A model generated the notes under the pieces. The model ran no database searches, was not told where the DNA came from, and worked only from the letters and a program-made list of their open reading frames with translations. From NCBI GenBank assembly GCA_018268085.1, contig JAFDXE010000006.1, forward strand, positions 62,001 to 126,000: a DNA stretch of 64,000 nt, written 5' to 3'. The position numbers and the translations under genes are program-made. The stretch comes from Bacteroidota bacterium. Lineage in GTDB: Bacteria > Bacteroidota > Bacteroidia > Chitinophagales > Chitinophagaceae. Shown here in pieces: positions 41,698 to 51,803 of this stretch (position 1 is its first letter; each line of letters starts with the position of its first letter).

Positions 41698-42243
41698 ATG
41701 AAGAAACTATTATTTTCTCTTACCGCTTTAGTATGTTCAACAGGATTATTGTTTGCACAGGATGCAAAACCTGCTGGTAAAAAAGTAGCAGACGTTGCTA
41801 AATTTGACAGTGAAACAATTGATCTTGGAAAAATTAAACAAGACAATCCAACTACTGCCGTATTTACTGTTACTAATATCAGCAAAGAACCACTGATCAT
41901 TGAACAGGCAAATCCAACCTGTGGTTGTACCATTGGAGATTATACAAAAGAACCAATTGCTCCAGGTAAAACAGGAACTATTAAAGCTACTTACAATGCA
42001 AAAAATCTGAATGCTTTCGATAAACACCTTACTGTAAAATTTGCAGGTGTTGATGAAATCAAGAGCATTACAATTAAAGGTGAAGTTTTAACTGCAGACG
42101 ATTATGCAAAACTGCACGGTGGTGCTGCTGATACAAAAGCCGCTGCAACAACTACTACAACAGAAGTAAAAACCACCGCAGCTCCGGCTAAAGCTCCTGC
42201 AAAAACTGCTACTAAAAAAGCAGCTCCTGCACCAAAAAGCTAA
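41698..42243 (+). CDS. DUF1573 secreted protein with Ala/Lys/Pro-rich tail (second of pair)
   Basis: A 181-residue exported protein: signal peptide (1-21, ending L-F-A-Q), DUF1573 domain (I-D-L-G-K-I-K-Q, F-T-V-T-N-I-S, P-T-C-G-C-T) and a C-terminal tail from about residue 145 made of Ala, Lys, Thr and Pro. The tail resembles histone-H1-like or wall-interacting linkers and is absent from the first copy, 40 bp upstream. The two genes are tandem paralogues and likely one operon ending at the terminator at 42264. Confidence 0.82.
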   Translation: MKKLLFSLTALVCSTGLLFAQDAKPAGKKVADVAKFDSETIDLGKIKQDNPTTAVFTVTNISKEPLIIEQANPTCGCTIGDYTKEPIAPGKTGTIKATYNAKNLNAFDKHLTVKFAGVDEIKSITIKGEVLTADDYAKLHGGAADTKAAATTTTTEVKTTAAPAKAPAKTATKKAAPAPKS

Positions 42244-42263
42244 TAAACCGCTTTCGAAATAAA

Positions 42264-42298
42264 TAAAAAGCCTCCTGATTAACGGGAGGTTTTTTATT
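42264..42298 (+). terminator. Terminator after the DUF1573 pair
   Basis: AAAAGCCTCC pairs with GGGAGGTTTT across an eight-base loop and runs into T-rich sequence. Confidence 0.7.
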
Positions 42299-42404
42299 TC
42301 CGGAAAACTTTATCCGGCAAAACATTTAATCGGATTTGGCATGGTTGTATTGACTAATTTTATGCTCCCTTTCAATTAATCTCTACTTAACTACTCCTAC
42401 GAAT

Positions 42405-43826
42405 ATGAACATGCAACAATATGATTTTGGAATGATCGGCCTCGGCACCATGGGACAAAACCTGGTGTTGAATATCGCCGACCACGGCTATTCCGTTGCC
42501 GGATATGATAAGGACAAACAAAAAGTTGATAACCTGAATGAACAGGCGGCTGACAGAAAACTAAAAGCATTTGAAGACCTAGCCACTTTTATAGCTTCTC
42601 TCCGGCCGCCCAGAACTATTTTGCTACTCGTTCCGGCAGGGCCTATTGTAGATGCGGTTATCCGGGATATAAAGCCATACCTGGGAGCAAATGATATCAT
42701 CATGGATTGCGGTAATTCACATTTCACGGATACTGCTATGCGATCCGGGAAACTCAAAGAAGATAATATCCATTTTGCGGGAACAGGCATTTCAGGTGGT
42801 GAAACAGGAGCAAGGTTCGGTCCGAGTATTATGCCCGGAGGCGATAAAACGGTTTATGAGCAACTGGCCCCGATGCTGGAATCCATTGCAGCAAAAGCAA
42901 ACGGCTCTCCCTGCGTTGCCTATATGGGAAACGGGGCGGCCGGGCATTATGTAAAAATGGTTCATAACGGTATTGAATATGCATTAATGCAACTGATCGC
43001 AGAAACCTATCACCTGTTAAAAAAATATGCAGGATACACAAATGATGAATTGCATCAGTTGTTCAGTACCTGGAATAGCGGGAGGTTACATTCTTTCCTC
43101 GTAGAAATTACGGCAGCCGTATTTACCCAACCCGATAACAATAGCAATGAAAAACTTATAGATAAAATTGCAGATACCGCTCACCAGAAAGGCACCGGGG
43201 CATGGATGAGCCAGGATGCAATGAATGTACTCGCTCCCATCCCGGTGATTGATGCAGCCGTGTCGCAACGCATACTTTCATCCATGAAAAAAGAAAGAGT
43301 AGCAGCAGGGGTTAACACTACAGAACTAACCATTTCAAAAAATGTAAACAAGGAAGCTTTTGCTTCGCTCATGGAAGAAGCATTATTTACATCATTCATT
43401 ATTACCTATGCACAAGGGCTGGCAATGATGCAAAATGCATCTGCCCTGTATACATATGAAACTGATATAGCAACAGTGGCATCCATCTGGCGGGGCGGGT
43501 GCATCATACGGGCAGGCATACTCGAAGATATAACCACAGCCTACAGGAAAGAACCGGAACTGAAGAACATTATGACCAGTGAAATGTTCGCCGGTACTTT
43601 GCAAAAACAAATTACTGCTGTAAAAACGGTATTAAAAACCGCCATAGACAGCGGCATCCCGGTTCCGGCATACAGTGCATGCTATAATTATTATGAAAGC
43701 TATCACAGTGCATGGCTTCCGGCTAATTTAATACAGGCACAAAGAGATTTCTTTGGGGCACATACATACGAAAGAACAGACAGCGAAGGAACATTTCATA
43801 CAACCTGGAACCAAACAATTCAATAA
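42405..43826 (+). CDS. gnd: 6-phosphogluconate dehydrogenase, decarboxylating
   Basis: A 473-residue cytosolic enzyme of the oxidative pentose-phosphate pathway that converts 6-phosphogluconate to ribulose 5-phosphate, CO2 and NADPH. The Rossmann motif is G-L-G-T-M-G-Q-N-L at 12-20. The catalytic region has G-I-S-G-G-E-x-G-A-R-x-G-P-S-I-M-P-G-G, and the lysine segment is G-H-Y-V-K-M-V-H-N-G-I-E-Y. The long form (about 470 residues) fits the NADP type. An ATG two codons in is an alternative start. zwf follows after 6 bp, then pgl. Confidence 0.95.
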   Translation: MNMQQYDFGMIGLGTMGQNLVLNIADHGYSVAGYDKDKQKVDNLNEQAADRKLKAFEDLATFIASLRPPRTILLLVPAGPIVDAVIRDIKPYLGANDIIMDCGNSHFTDTAMRSGKLKEDNIHFAGTGISGGETGARFGPSIMPGGDKTVYEQLAPMLESIAAKANGSPCVAYMGNGAAGHYVKMVHNGIEYALMQLIAETYHLLKKYAGYTNDELHQLFSTWNSGRLHSFLVEITAAVFTQPDNNSNEKLIDKIADTAHQKGTGAWMSQDAMNVLAPIPVIDAAVSQRILSSMKKERVAAGVNTTELTISKNVNKEAFASLMEEALFTSFIITYAQGLAMMQNASALYTYETDIATVASIWRGGCIIRAGILEDITTAYRKEPELKNIMTSEMFAGTLQKQITAVKTVLKTAIDSGIPVPAYSACYNYYESYHSAWLPANLIQAQRDFFGAHTYERTDSEGTFHTTWNQTIQ

Positions 43827-43832
43827 ATTCAT

Positions 43833-45353
43833 ATGGAAGCGGGCGCAAAAACAAATCCAACCATTATTACCATATTTGGCGGTACGGGAGATCTTACCTG
43901 GCGTAAACTTATTCCTGCCATGTATAATCTTTACCTCGACAAATGGCTTAACAGTAAATTCTCCATTGTATGCGTAGGCAGGCAGGAAATGACACTGGAA
44001 GATTTTATTTCAAGGTTACATGATGGAATCAACCGGTTCTCCAGGAGAGGAAAAGCAAAGGATGAAGAATGGAATGAATTTGCCAAAATGATATTTTACC
44101 AAAAAGGAGAATTTGATGATCCCGGATTATACGACAACATTAAGCATCGTATTGTGCAGTTTGAACAGGAAGCAAACTGCCATTGCAATAAAATCTTTTA
44201 TCTCGCAGTTCCGCCGCAGTTTTTTGAAGGCATTGCCACCAGCATTGGTAATGCAGGCCTTGCAGCAGATAAAACCTATTCAAGACTGGTAATTGAAAAA
44301 CCTTTCGGAACAGATCTGAAAAGTGCACAAAATCTGAATGCCACATTGCTGAAGATGTTTGATGAAACACAGTTGTACCGGATAGATCATTATCTCGGCA
44401 AAGAAACCGTACAGAATATACTGGCTTTCCGTTTTGCCAATGCATTGTTTGAACCCATCTGGAACAGGAATTATATTGACCATGTTCAAATTACCGTTGC
44501 AGAAAAACTTGGCGTGGAGAACAGGGGAAATTATTACGAGATCAATGGTGCTTTAAGAGATATGATTCAAAATCACCTGTTCCAGTTGTTGTGTCTTATT
44601 GCCATGGAACCGCCGGTATCTTTTAATGCTGATGAAGTAAGAAACAGGAAAGTAGATGTGTTACGGGCATTGCGAAAAATAAAAAAAGAAGATGTACATA
44701 ATTATGCTGTTCGCGGTCAATACGACGCAGGCTGGATTGATGGTGAAAAAGTAAAAGCTTACCGGCAGGAACCGGATGTTAACCCCGAATCACATACCGA
44801 AACATTTGTTGCTATCAAATTCTTTATTGATAACTGGAGATGGAGCGGCGTTCCTTTTTATTTACGAACAGGCAAACGAATGAATGAATCCATTTCGGTA
44901 ATCACCATACAGTTTAAACCTGCTCCCCATCAAACTTTCCCGGATGAAGCTACTGAGAACTGGCAGCCAAACCGGATGGTATTAAACCTGCAGCCCGATA
45001 TGGGCATACGCGTTCGCTTCCAGGCAAAGAAACCGGGTTTGCAAATGCAACTCAATCCTGTGGATATGCTATTCAACTACAGTGATACCTACACCAGCGG
45101 CACACCGGAAGGTTATGAAACATTACTGCTTGATGTGATTGAAGGAGATGCAACCCTGTTCATGCGTGCCGACCAGGTTGAAGCTGCATGGGAAATATTA
45201 ATGCCCATTATTAATACCTGGGCCGCTAACCCTTCCGTAAATTTCCCCAATTATGCCGCAGGTTCACACGGGCCGGAAACAGCAGAAGGATTAATTGCAA
45301 GAGACGGTAATAACTGGATCGTTATGCCCTTTCAAAAAAAAGAGAATGAGTAA
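43833..45353 (+). CDS. zwf: Glucose-6-phosphate 1-dehydrogenase
   Basis: A 506-residue enzyme that oxidises glucose 6-phosphate to 6-phosphogluconolactone and reduces NAD(P). The coenzyme motif [12 protein letters not shown] (15-26) is a variant of the usual GASGDLA. The substrate-binding signature R-I-D-H-Y-L-G-K-E lies at about 183-191. The E-K-P-F-G segment and the C-terminal alpha/beta domain are complete. It is the middle gene of gnd-zwf-pgl; its end overlaps the start of pgl by eight bases, suggesting coupled translation. Confidence 0.95.
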   Translation: MEAGAKTNPTIITIFGGTGDLTWRKLIPAMYNLYLDKWLNSKFSIVCVGRQEMTLEDFISRLHDGINRFSRRGKAKDEEWNEFAKMIFYQKGEFDDPGLYDNIKHRIVQFEQEANCHCNKIFYLAVPPQFFEGIATSIGNAGLAADKTYSRLVIEKPFGTDLKSAQNLNATLLKMFDETQLYRIDHYLGKETVQNILAFRFANALFEPIWNRNYIDHVQITVAEKLGVENRGNYYEINGALRDMIQNHLFQLLCLIAMEPPVSFNADEVRNRKVDVLRALRKIKKEDVHNYAVRGQYDAGWIDGEKVKAYRQEPDVNPESHTETFVAIKFFIDNWRWSGVPFYLRTGKRMNESISVITIQFKPAPHQTFPDEATENWQPNRMVLNLQPDMGIRVRFQAKKPGLQMQLNPVDMLFNYSDTYTSGTPEGYETLLLDVIEGDATLFMRADQVEAAWEILMPIINTWAANPSVNFPNYAAGSHGPETAEGLIARDGNNWIVMPFQKKENE

Positions 45354-46074
45354 AACTTTTGTTTATACACACAAGTTTAAAACCTGCGAGGCATTGGCCA
45401 ACAGGATCGTTGACATCTACCGTTCAGCCATACACGAAAAAGGAATATGCAGCATTGCGTTGTCGGGTGGCAGCACACCACGCATATTGTATGAACTAAT
45501 GGCACAGCCTCCATATATCAATACAATAGAATGGAACAACGTTTTTTTCTTCTGGAGCGATGAACGTTGGCTTCCGGCAACAGATCCGAACAACAATAGC
45601 AATATGGCTTATGAAGCACTGCTGAAAAAAGTTCCGGTACCGGCAGAAAATATCTTCCCGGTGCTTACCATCAATGAACCTGCAGACGCTGCAAAAAAAT
45701 ATGAAGAACAAATTCAACAATTCTTCAATAAGCGATTGCCATCTTTTGATATTATTTTATTAGGACTTGGCGACAATGGCCATACAGCATCCCTGTTTCC
45801 ATATACAGAAATTTTACATGAAAAGCACAGGCTCGTAAAAGAAGTTTTCGTAGAAGAAGTAAAATCCTGGAGAATAAGCTTTACAGCTCCGCTGATCAAC
45901 AATGCTGCACACACATTATTCCTGGTAACAGGAAAAGAAAAATCATCGATCATTAACACAATATTTTCAGGCGAAAGCGATACCGAACAATTCCCTGCCC
46001 TGCTGATCAACCCTTCTAACACAGAATGGTTCCTGGATGCAGAGGCAGCAAGTCTTTTGCCTGCTAATAAATAA
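45346..46074 (+). CDS. pgl: 6-phosphogluconolactonase
   Basis: A 242-residue DevB/NagB-fold lactonase that hydrolyses 6-phosphogluconolactone. Motifs are [21 protein letters not shown], and [13 protein letters not shown], all diagnostic. The start ATG 45346 (M-S-K-T-F-V) overlaps the zwf stop; an earlier in-frame ATG (45295) would lie within zwf and is unlikely. A trypsin-like protease gene follows 17 bp later and could share the transcript. Confidence 0.94.
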   Translation: MSKTFVYTHKFKTCEALANRIVDIYRSAIHEKGICSIALSGGSTPRILYELMAQPPYINTIEWNNVFFFWSDERWLPATDPNNNSNMAYEALLKKVPVPAENIFPVLTINEPADAAKKYEEQIQQFFNKRLPSFDIILLGLGDNGHTASLFPYTEILHEKHRLVKEVFVEEVKSWRISFTAPLINNAAHTLFLVTGKEKSSIINTIFSGESDTEQFPALLINPSNTEWFLDAEAASLLPANK

Positions 46075-46091
46075 AAAAGAAAATTCAACAC

Positions 46092-46979
46092 ATGTTTATC
46101 AATGCCATTGAAAGAGTATCTCAGTTTACACGCCCCATTCATACGTTAATGCGTAATTATGGAAGTACACAGCTCGTGCCGGGTGCAGGCACTATTTTTT
46201 TTATAAATGAAGATGGATATGCGATCACCTGCAAACACATCGTTGAAATGCTTGCAGCCTCAGAAAATATCAATGCAAATTTTCAACAGTTTAAAAATGA
46301 ACGAAACATTCTAGCTACCGGGAATAATTATGCTATGTCTTTACAACAGCTCGAAGTAAAGTACCAGTATAAAAGCGGTACAACCGTTCAGCTAAAAAAT
46401 AATTTTGTTGATACTGTTGATCGCATTTCCCATTTTAACTGGCACATGCATCCTACATTAGACCTTGCCATCTTAAAATTCAATGGCTACCAGAAAATAC
46501 ATTACGCTGATTGTGCAAGGTTTTTAAAGAACAGTGATGCCGTGAAGCAGGGAAAATTCCTGTGCAGGTTGGGCTATCCGTTTCCCGAGTTCAACAACTT
46601 TGTGTATAATGCAGCAACAGATGATATTGAATGGACCAACGCCGGTATCACCGCATCTCCACGGTTCCCGATTGAAGGTATGGTAACCAGGTTCCTGGCA
46701 GATCAGCAACATGGATTATTTGGAATTGAAATGAGTACGCCGGGCTTGCGTGGACAAAGCGGCGGTCCGCTGTTTGACGAGAACGGAACGATCTATGGTA
46801 TGCAATTTTCTACCAAACACCTGCACCTTGGGTTTGATATGATCGACAAAGACATCATTGTAAATAACGAAGTAAAAAAGATATCAGACTATTCCTTTAT
46901 TCACCTCGGGCAATGCATTCATGTACAGGCAATCAAATCCTTTCTTCAGCAGCACAACGTTACCTATTACGAAGAATAG
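46092..46979 (+). CDS. Trypsin-like serine protease, cytosolic-looking
   Basis: A 295-residue protein with a complete chymotrypsin-fold triad: H49 in C-K-H-I, D124 in T-L-D-L-A-I-L-K, and S223 in G-Q-S-G-G-P-L-F. It has no signal peptide, membrane helix or PDZ domain, unlike DegP/HtrA enzymes. The family is close to DegP-like proteases of the trypsin_2 kind. It is the fourth gene after gnd-zwf-pgl with only a 17-bp gap, so it may be co-expressed with the pentose-phosphate enzymes. Its substrate is unknown. Confidence 0.8.
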   Translation: MFINAIERVSQFTRPIHTLMRNYGSTQLVPGAGTIFFINEDGYAITCKHIVEMLAASENINANFQQFKNERNILATGNNYAMSLQQLEVKYQYKSGTTVQLKNNFVDTVDRISHFNWHMHPTLDLAILKFNGYQKIHYADCARFLKNSDAVKQGKFLCRLGYPFPEFNNFVYNAATDDIEWTNAGITASPRFPIEGMVTRFLADQQHGLFGIEMSTPGLRGQSGGPLFDENGTIYGMQFSTKHLHLGFDMIDKDIIVNNEVKKISDYSFIHLGQCIHVQAIKSFLQQHNVTYYEE

Positions 46980-47040
46980 CTTTGGCAAATGACTGTAATT
47001 CCGGTGGTGAATTGTAACTGAACCATTATCAATTGTACAC

Positions 47041-47048
47041 TATATTTG
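47041..47048 (+). promoter_or_regulatory. Candidate -7 box (TATATTTG) abutting the aminotransferase start
   Basis: TATATTTG fits TAnnTTTG and ends four bases before the ATG at 47053, the same spacing as at gatC. The nearest TTG upstream (47012) is 26 bases away, longer than usual. Confidence 0.4.
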
Positions 47049-47052
47049 TTCT

Positions 47053-48279
47053 ATGTTAGAAATCAGCAAACGCGGGCATGAAATGCCTGCATCCCCCATA
47101 CGCAAATTGGTTCCTTACGCCGAAGCAGCGAAGAAAAAAGGTATAAAAGTATATCACCTGAATATTGGACAACCCGATATTGAAACACCGCAGCAATGCC
47201 TCGATGCAGTAAAAAACTGTAATGTGAAAGTATTGGAATACAGCCACAGTGCAGGAAATGAAAGTTACCGTAAGAAACTTGTAAGCTATTATGCTAAAAA
47301 TAATATTGAGGTTACCACCAACGATATTATTGTAACTACTGGTGGCAGTGAAGCCATTCTTTTCGGATTCATGGCCTGCCTGGATGCAGGAGATGAAGTT
47401 ATCATTCCCGAACCTTTTTATGCAAACTACAATGGATTTGCCATCCAGGCCGATGTAGTGGTAAAACCTATACGCAGCAGTATTGAAAGCGGTTTTGCTT
47501 TACCCCCGATTGAAGATTTTGAAAAAGCCATCACACCGAAAACAAAAGCAATCGTTGTATGTAATCCCAACAATCCAACAGGCTATTTATACAGCGCTGC
47601 AGAAATGGAAACATTGAAAGAAATCGTTGTAAAACACGACCTCTTCCTGTTTGCGGATGAAGCTTACCGTGAGTTCTGCTACCAGGGAACTCATACCAGT
47701 GCCATGCATTTAAAAGGCGCCGAACAACATGTAGTATTGATGGATACTATTAGTAAAAGATATAGTGCCTGCGGCGGACGTATCGGTGCGTTTGTTACAA
47801 AGAACAAAGAAGTGTTAAATGCTGCCATGAAATTCGCACAGGCAAGATTGAGTCCGCCATTTTACGCACAGGTATTAGGAGAAGCAGCCGTTGACTTACC
47901 CGATAACTATTTCGATACAACCAAAGCTGAATATAAACTTCGCCGCGATACCCTCGTAAAAAGATTGAACGAAATGAATGGCGTATTTTGTCCGAACCCC
48001 GGTGGCGCATTTTATGCTATGGCTCGTTTACCCATTAACGATAGTGATGTATTTTGCCAGTGGCTGCTCGAAAAATTTTCCTACAATAATGAAACGGTTA
48101 TGCTGGCACCGGCAACCGGATTTTATAGTACACCCGGACTCGGCAAAAATGAAGTGAGGCTTGCGTATGTATTAAATGTAGATGCGATTAACAAGGCGAT
48201 GGATTGCCTGGAAAAAGCATTGGAGGAATATCCCGGACGAACACAGGTAACAACATCTGCACTCACCGCCGCAATTTGA
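47053..48279 (+). CDS. Class I PLP aminotransferase, aspartate-aminotransferase type
   Basis: A 408-residue fold-type I aminotransferase. N-terminal residues include I-x-x-L-N-I-G-Q-P-D; the cofactor-ring region has C-N-P-N-N-P-T-G-Y, and the Schiff-base lysine is K235 in D-T-I-S-K-R-Y. The late R-L-A-Y segment carries the carboxylate-binding arginine. This matches the aspartate/tyrosine aminotransferase Ib group. The exact amino-acid substrate is not certain. It is cytosolic, follows the protease gene by 73 bp and ends before a clear terminator. Confidence 0.88.
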   Translation: MLEISKRGHEMPASPIRKLVPYAEAAKKKGIKVYHLNIGQPDIETPQQCLDAVKNCNVKVLEYSHSAGNESYRKKLVSYYAKNNIEVTTNDIIVTTGGSEAILFGFMACLDAGDEVIIPEPFYANYNGFAIQADVVVKPIRSSIESGFALPPIEDFEKAITPKTKAIVVCNPNNPTGYLYSAAEMETLKEIVVKHDLFLFADEAYREFCYQGTHTSAMHLKGAEQHVVLMDTISKRYSACGGRIGAFVTKNKEVLNAAMKFAQARLSPPFYAQVLGEAAVDLPDNYFDTTKAEYKLRRDTLVKRLNEMNGVFCPNPGGAFYAMARLPINDSDVFCQWLLEKFSYNNETVMLAPATGFYSTPGLGKNEVRLAYVLNVDAINKAMDCLEKALEEYPGRTQVTTSALTAAI

Positions 48280-48302
48280 TAAACCATATTTAGATATTGT
48301 AC

Positions 48303-48330
48303 ACCCGGAACCTGTTCCGGGTTTTTTATT
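48303..48330 (+). terminator. Terminator after the aminotransferase
   Basis: A perfect 8-bp stem ACCCGGAA/TTCCGGGT (48303-48322) closes a CCTG loop and is followed by a T-run. Confidence 0.85.
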
Positions 48331-48503
48331 GGTAATAACTTTGCTTATGTTATAAAAAGGGTAATGAATTTTACCGCTTTATCATCAACATTTATACATG
48401 ATAAAAAGATTGCTATTTAACGCACACACAGTGTATCATTTGTAACAATGAGCATGTTGTATAATTGCCCGGTTTTTGATATAAATATTAAAACTTGTCA
48501 ATT

Positions 48504-48971
48504 ATGCAAACACATTTCATTCATAGAAAACAGGAATTCACACATTATTCCCGCTGGCTTACATTACTTCGCATTGTAACAGGTCTTGTACTCATTGCGA
48601 AAGCTATTTCCTTCTTCCACGACTCAAGCACCATTCAGCACATGATGGCCAATAATGGCTGGGGCATTTTTGAGAACAACACACAAACCATTGCTGTAAT
48701 TATCACCTACGTTACATTATTGGGAGGTGTGCTTATTGCAACAGGGTTGTTTACGAGGTGGATGTCAATCATCCAGATTCCGATATTGACAGGCGCTGTA
48801 ATTTTAAACATATCCAATAACAGCGCAGAACTGATTTTATCTGCAATAATTCTTGTACTGCTGATTTTATTTGCGGTTAAAGGGAGCGGACCAATTTCAG
48901 CAGATGAATTTTTCAGGAATTATACTTATGCAGGAAGAGAACGTGGACACACCCGTAATTTTTTCAGGTAA
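48504..48971 (+). CDS. DoxX-family membrane protein
   Basis: A 155-residue integral membrane protein with four predicted helices at about 20-40, 63-83, 90-107 and 113-132. L-R-I-V-T-G-L-V-L-I-A-K in the first helix and the four-helix pattern suit the DoxX family, proteins of unknown biochemical role often linked to oxidative stress. ATG 48504 (M-Q-T-H-F-I) is preferred to an upstream TTG. It converges with the dipeptidyl peptidase gene. Confidence 0.72.
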   Translation: MQTHFIHRKQEFTHYSRWLTLLRIVTGLVLIAKAISFFHDSSTIQHMMANNGWGIFENNTQTIAVIITYVTLLGGVLIATGLFTRWMSIIQIPILTGAVILNISNNSAELILSAIILVLLILFAVKGSGPISADEFFRNYTYAGRERGHTRNFFR

Positions 48972-48992
48972 ACACAGGTAAGCAAGGTTCAT

Positions 48993-49027
48993 AAAAAAAT
49001 CCGGAATGAAATTGTTTCCGGATTTTT
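48993..49027. terminator. Bidirectional terminator between doxX-type and DPP-IV genes
   Basis: AAAAAATCCGGAA pairs with TTCCGGATTTTT across a short loop. Runs of A and T on the two sides serve both convergent genes. Confidence 0.8.
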
Positions 49028-49044
49028 ATTGGTATGATAAAGAT

Positions 49045-51240
49045 TTATTTTGCGCCGGGCGGACAATTCTTTTTAATAAAATTGGTGTACAGTGTTTGTA
49101 AATGTTTACTGGTGCCCGGACCTTCATTGATGCTGTGAGTACGGTTAGGATACTCCATGAATTCAAATTGCTTATTGTACTTTACCAATTCATTTACCAG
49201 CGCTTCTGCATTGCTGAAATGAACATTATCATCTCCCGAGCCATGGATGAGCAATAAATTTCCTTTCAGATTTTTTGCATGTGTAACCGGCGAGCCATTG
49301 ATGTATGATTCCATATTTTCCTGTGGTAATCCCATATACCGTTCGGTGTATATATTATCATAATACAGGAGATTGGTTACCGGTGCGATAGAAACACCCG
49401 TTTTAAAAATATCCGGGTATTGGAATAAAAGATTCAGTGTTGAAGAACCTCCACCACTCCAGCCCCACACGGCAACCCTGTCTTTATCAATAAAATTATT
49501 TGATTCAATTATTTTTTTTGCACCCATGGCCATATCACGAATGTTGATGGTTCCATTCTTTCTGTATATAGCCTTTCTCCATGCAGCACCTTTTAAAGCT
49601 GGCGTACCACGGTTATCCAATGCAACCTGGATATAACCATCGGTACTCATATCGCCGCCATATAAAAAATTATCATGGTTGCCATATACATCATCCGTAG
49701 TAGTGGTAGCCGGTTCACCGTACACATAAAAAACAATCGGATACTTTTTAGTTGCATCAAAGTTTTTAGGTTTATTCATCCATGCATCCAGTATGATATT
49801 GTCTTCCGTAACTACCTGCATGTATTCAACATTGATTGCAGGATCTGTTTTAACCATATTCATGATACTTTTCGAACTGTTCAATGGTTTATTTTCAGGC
49901 AGGCTGATCCATTCTGCAACCATTGCTGTGTTGTGATTACTGAAGGAATGAAATGCATATTTTGCCCTCGGTGAAATATCGTAATTATGTGTGCCTTTTA
50001 ATTTGGCATTGCTCACCAGCTCCGCTTCTTCTTTAAATTGTTTGGAAGGATTATTAATACGCACCCTGTACAGGTACAATTGTGTTGCATTGGAAGGCGA
50101 AGCAGTAAAGTAGATATAATTATTTGTTTCATCAATTCCCCTGATCGCACCAATATCGTAATTGCCCTTGGTAAGTAGTGTAACTGATTTGCCATCGCGA
50201 CTGATCTTATAGATATGACGCCAACCGTCTTTTTCACTTACCCAAAGAAAATCCTGTCCATTGTTTATCCATGTCCAGCCCGATGGATCTCCACTGGGTT
50301 CTGCAACATTTAAATCAACCCATGCTTCATCATTCTCTGCCCAGAATGTGCGGCTGTTTCCATCGGTAGCATTACAATATATCAGTTTGCTTTCCTGCTG
50401 CCTGCGATCCAGTTGCTGAACAACCAGCTCATCTGTTCCGCTCCACTCCATCCTTGGTAAATAATTCTGCTGGGGATCTCCTTCAATTTTCATCCAGCGT
50501 ATTACCTGGTTAGAAAGCGATACTACCCCGATTTTAACAGGAGAAGGTGCATCGCCTGTTTTGGGATATTCTACCGGTATCACTCTTGAGTAAACCGAAT
50601 CTGTTGTATTCAGCATATAATAATCCCTGATCCTTGTTGCATCCACCTGCCAGAAAGCAATGCGTTTACTGTCGGGCGACCAGCGAAATCCATCACGACA
50701 ACCGAATTCTTCTTCATACACCCAATCAAAAGTCCCATTGATCATTTTTCGTGTACCATCCAGCGTTAGTTTCCTGGCAACGCCTGAACTCACATCTTCC
50801 GAAAACAGGTTATGCTCACTTACATAAGCTACCTGTTTGCCATCCGGGGAAAACTTAGCAAACATCAACGATTGCGATGGGGCAGATTTACCAACCTGGT
50901 GCAATTCGCTATTGGCAAGGTTTAACACCCAATAGTCGCCCCTGGTTTTATACCGCCACACTTTAGCTGTATTGGTGAATATCAGCAACTTTGTTTTATC
51001 GCTGCTGTAGGCATACGATTGTGGCCACAACGCCTTGGATGCACCTGCGGGTGTGAGTTGTTCTTTTTTAACGATAACGGTTTCTGATTCTGTTTTAGGG
51101 TCAATCTTTACAATATTTCCATCTTTCACTTTTGTGTAATACAATCCGTCTTCCGACCAGTTGATACCCTTTTGGGCAAACGTAACCGGTACGTACACGA
51201 TCAATAGCAATACCAGCAAGAATGTGTTCCTCAATTTCAT
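49045..51240 (-). CDS. Dipeptidyl peptidase IV (S9B family)
   Basis: A 731-residue secreted serine peptidase that removes N-terminal dipeptides, usually X-Pro or X-Ala. A Sec signal (1-22, ending T-F-A-Q) suggests the periplasm. The eight-bladed propeller (about 30-470) includes the substrate-anchoring E-E pair in D-W-V-Y-E-E-E-F. The alpha/beta-hydrolase domain has nucleophile S595 in G-W-S-G-G-G, Asp in G-S-G-D-D-N-V-H and His in Y-P-N-R-T-H-S. It is transcribed alone. Bacteroidota use such enzymes in peptide nutrition. Confidence 0.93.
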   Translation of the reverse strand: MKLRNTFLLVLLLIVYVPVTFAQKGINWSEDGLYYTKVKDGNIVKIDPKTESETVIVKKEQLTPAGASKALWPQSYAYSSDKTKLLIFTNTAKVWRYKTRGDYWVLNLANSELHQVGKSAPSQSLMFAKFSPDGKQVAYVSEHNLFSEDVSSGVARKLTLDGTRKMINGTFDWVYEEEFGCRDGFRWSPDSKRIAFWQVDATRIRDYYMLNTTDSVYSRVIPVEYPKTGDAPSPVKIGVVSLSNQVIRWMKIEGDPQQNYLPRMEWSGTDELVVQQLDRRQQESKLIYCNATDGNSRTFWAENDEAWVDLNVAEPSGDPSGWTWINNGQDFLWVSEKDGWRHIYKISRDGKSVTLLTKGNYDIGAIRGIDETNNYIYFTASPSNATQLYLYRVRINNPSKQFKEEAELVSNAKLKGTHNYDISPRAKYAFHSFSNHNTAMVAEWISLPENKPLNSSKSIMNMVKTDPAINVEYMQVVTEDNIILDAWMNKPKNFDATKKYPIVFYVYGEPATTTTDDVYGNHDNFLYGGDMSTDGYIQVALDNRGTPALKGAAWRKAIYRKNGTINIRDMAMGAKKIIESNNFIDKDRVAVWGWSGGGSSTLNLLFQYPDIFKTGVSIAPVTNLLYYDNIYTERYMGLPQENMESYINGSPVTHAKNLKGNLLLIHGSGDDNVHFSNAEALVNELVKYNKQFEFMEYPNRTHSINEGPGTSKHLQTLYTNFIKKNCPPGAK

Positions 51241-51338
51241 ATGATTATGTTTATGAAAAATAAAAATAGTGAATTAGTTTTTCCATTTGTTACCATTGCT
51301 GTAAAAGAAATTAATTTTGTTGCCTGATCATTTCTCAC

Positions 51339-51743
51339 ATGATGGAAAAAGAAAAACTAAGGCTGGATAAATATTTATGGTCGATACGTATGTACAAAAC
51401 ACGCAGCCAGGCTGCCGATGCATGCGATAAAGGGAAGGTGAAGTATAATGGCGCTGCAGTAAAAGCATCCAAAACGGTTGCAGTAAATGATGAATTTGAA
51501 ATAAAAACAGAAAATAAACGGTGGAGAATAAAAGTAATTGGTTTGCTCGACCATCGTGTTCAGTATGCGGAAGCCATTAAATATTACCTGGATATTACGC
51601 CTGCCGAAGAAATAGAAAGGATACAGTTCCAGGCTGCAGCTTTTCACACGGGTAAGCGGATGAGCAAAGTGGGACGTCCCACTAAAAAGAACAAACGGGA
51701 TATTGATGATTTCCTCGAAAATAGCTTAGCGCAAACCGAATAA
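51339..51743 (+). CDS. S4-domain RNA-binding protein (HslR-like)
   Basis: A 134-residue protein with an N-terminal S4 domain (L-R-L-D-K-Y-L-W-S-I-R-M-Y-K-T-R-S-Q-A, 6-24, then the G-K-V-K-Y-N-G loop) and a lysine-rich C-terminus with R-M-S-K-V-G-R-P-T-K-K. This is the HslR/Hsp15 family, which binds 50S subunits carrying stalled nascent chains. A second ATG at 51342 is equally possible. The trmD gene follows after 60 bp, so both may serve translation. Confidence 0.85.
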   Translation: MMEKEKLRLDKYLWSIRMYKTRSQAADACDKGKVKYNGAAVKASKTVAVNDEFEIKTENKRWRIKVIGLLDHRVQYAEAIKYYLDITPAEEIERIQFQAAAFHTGKRMSKVGRPTKKNKRDIDDFLENSLAQTE

Positions 51744-51803
51744 TAATTTCACCAGGTTAGGCCTGCGTTTAAAATATTTTATCTTTCACACTCAATTCAA
51801 TTC

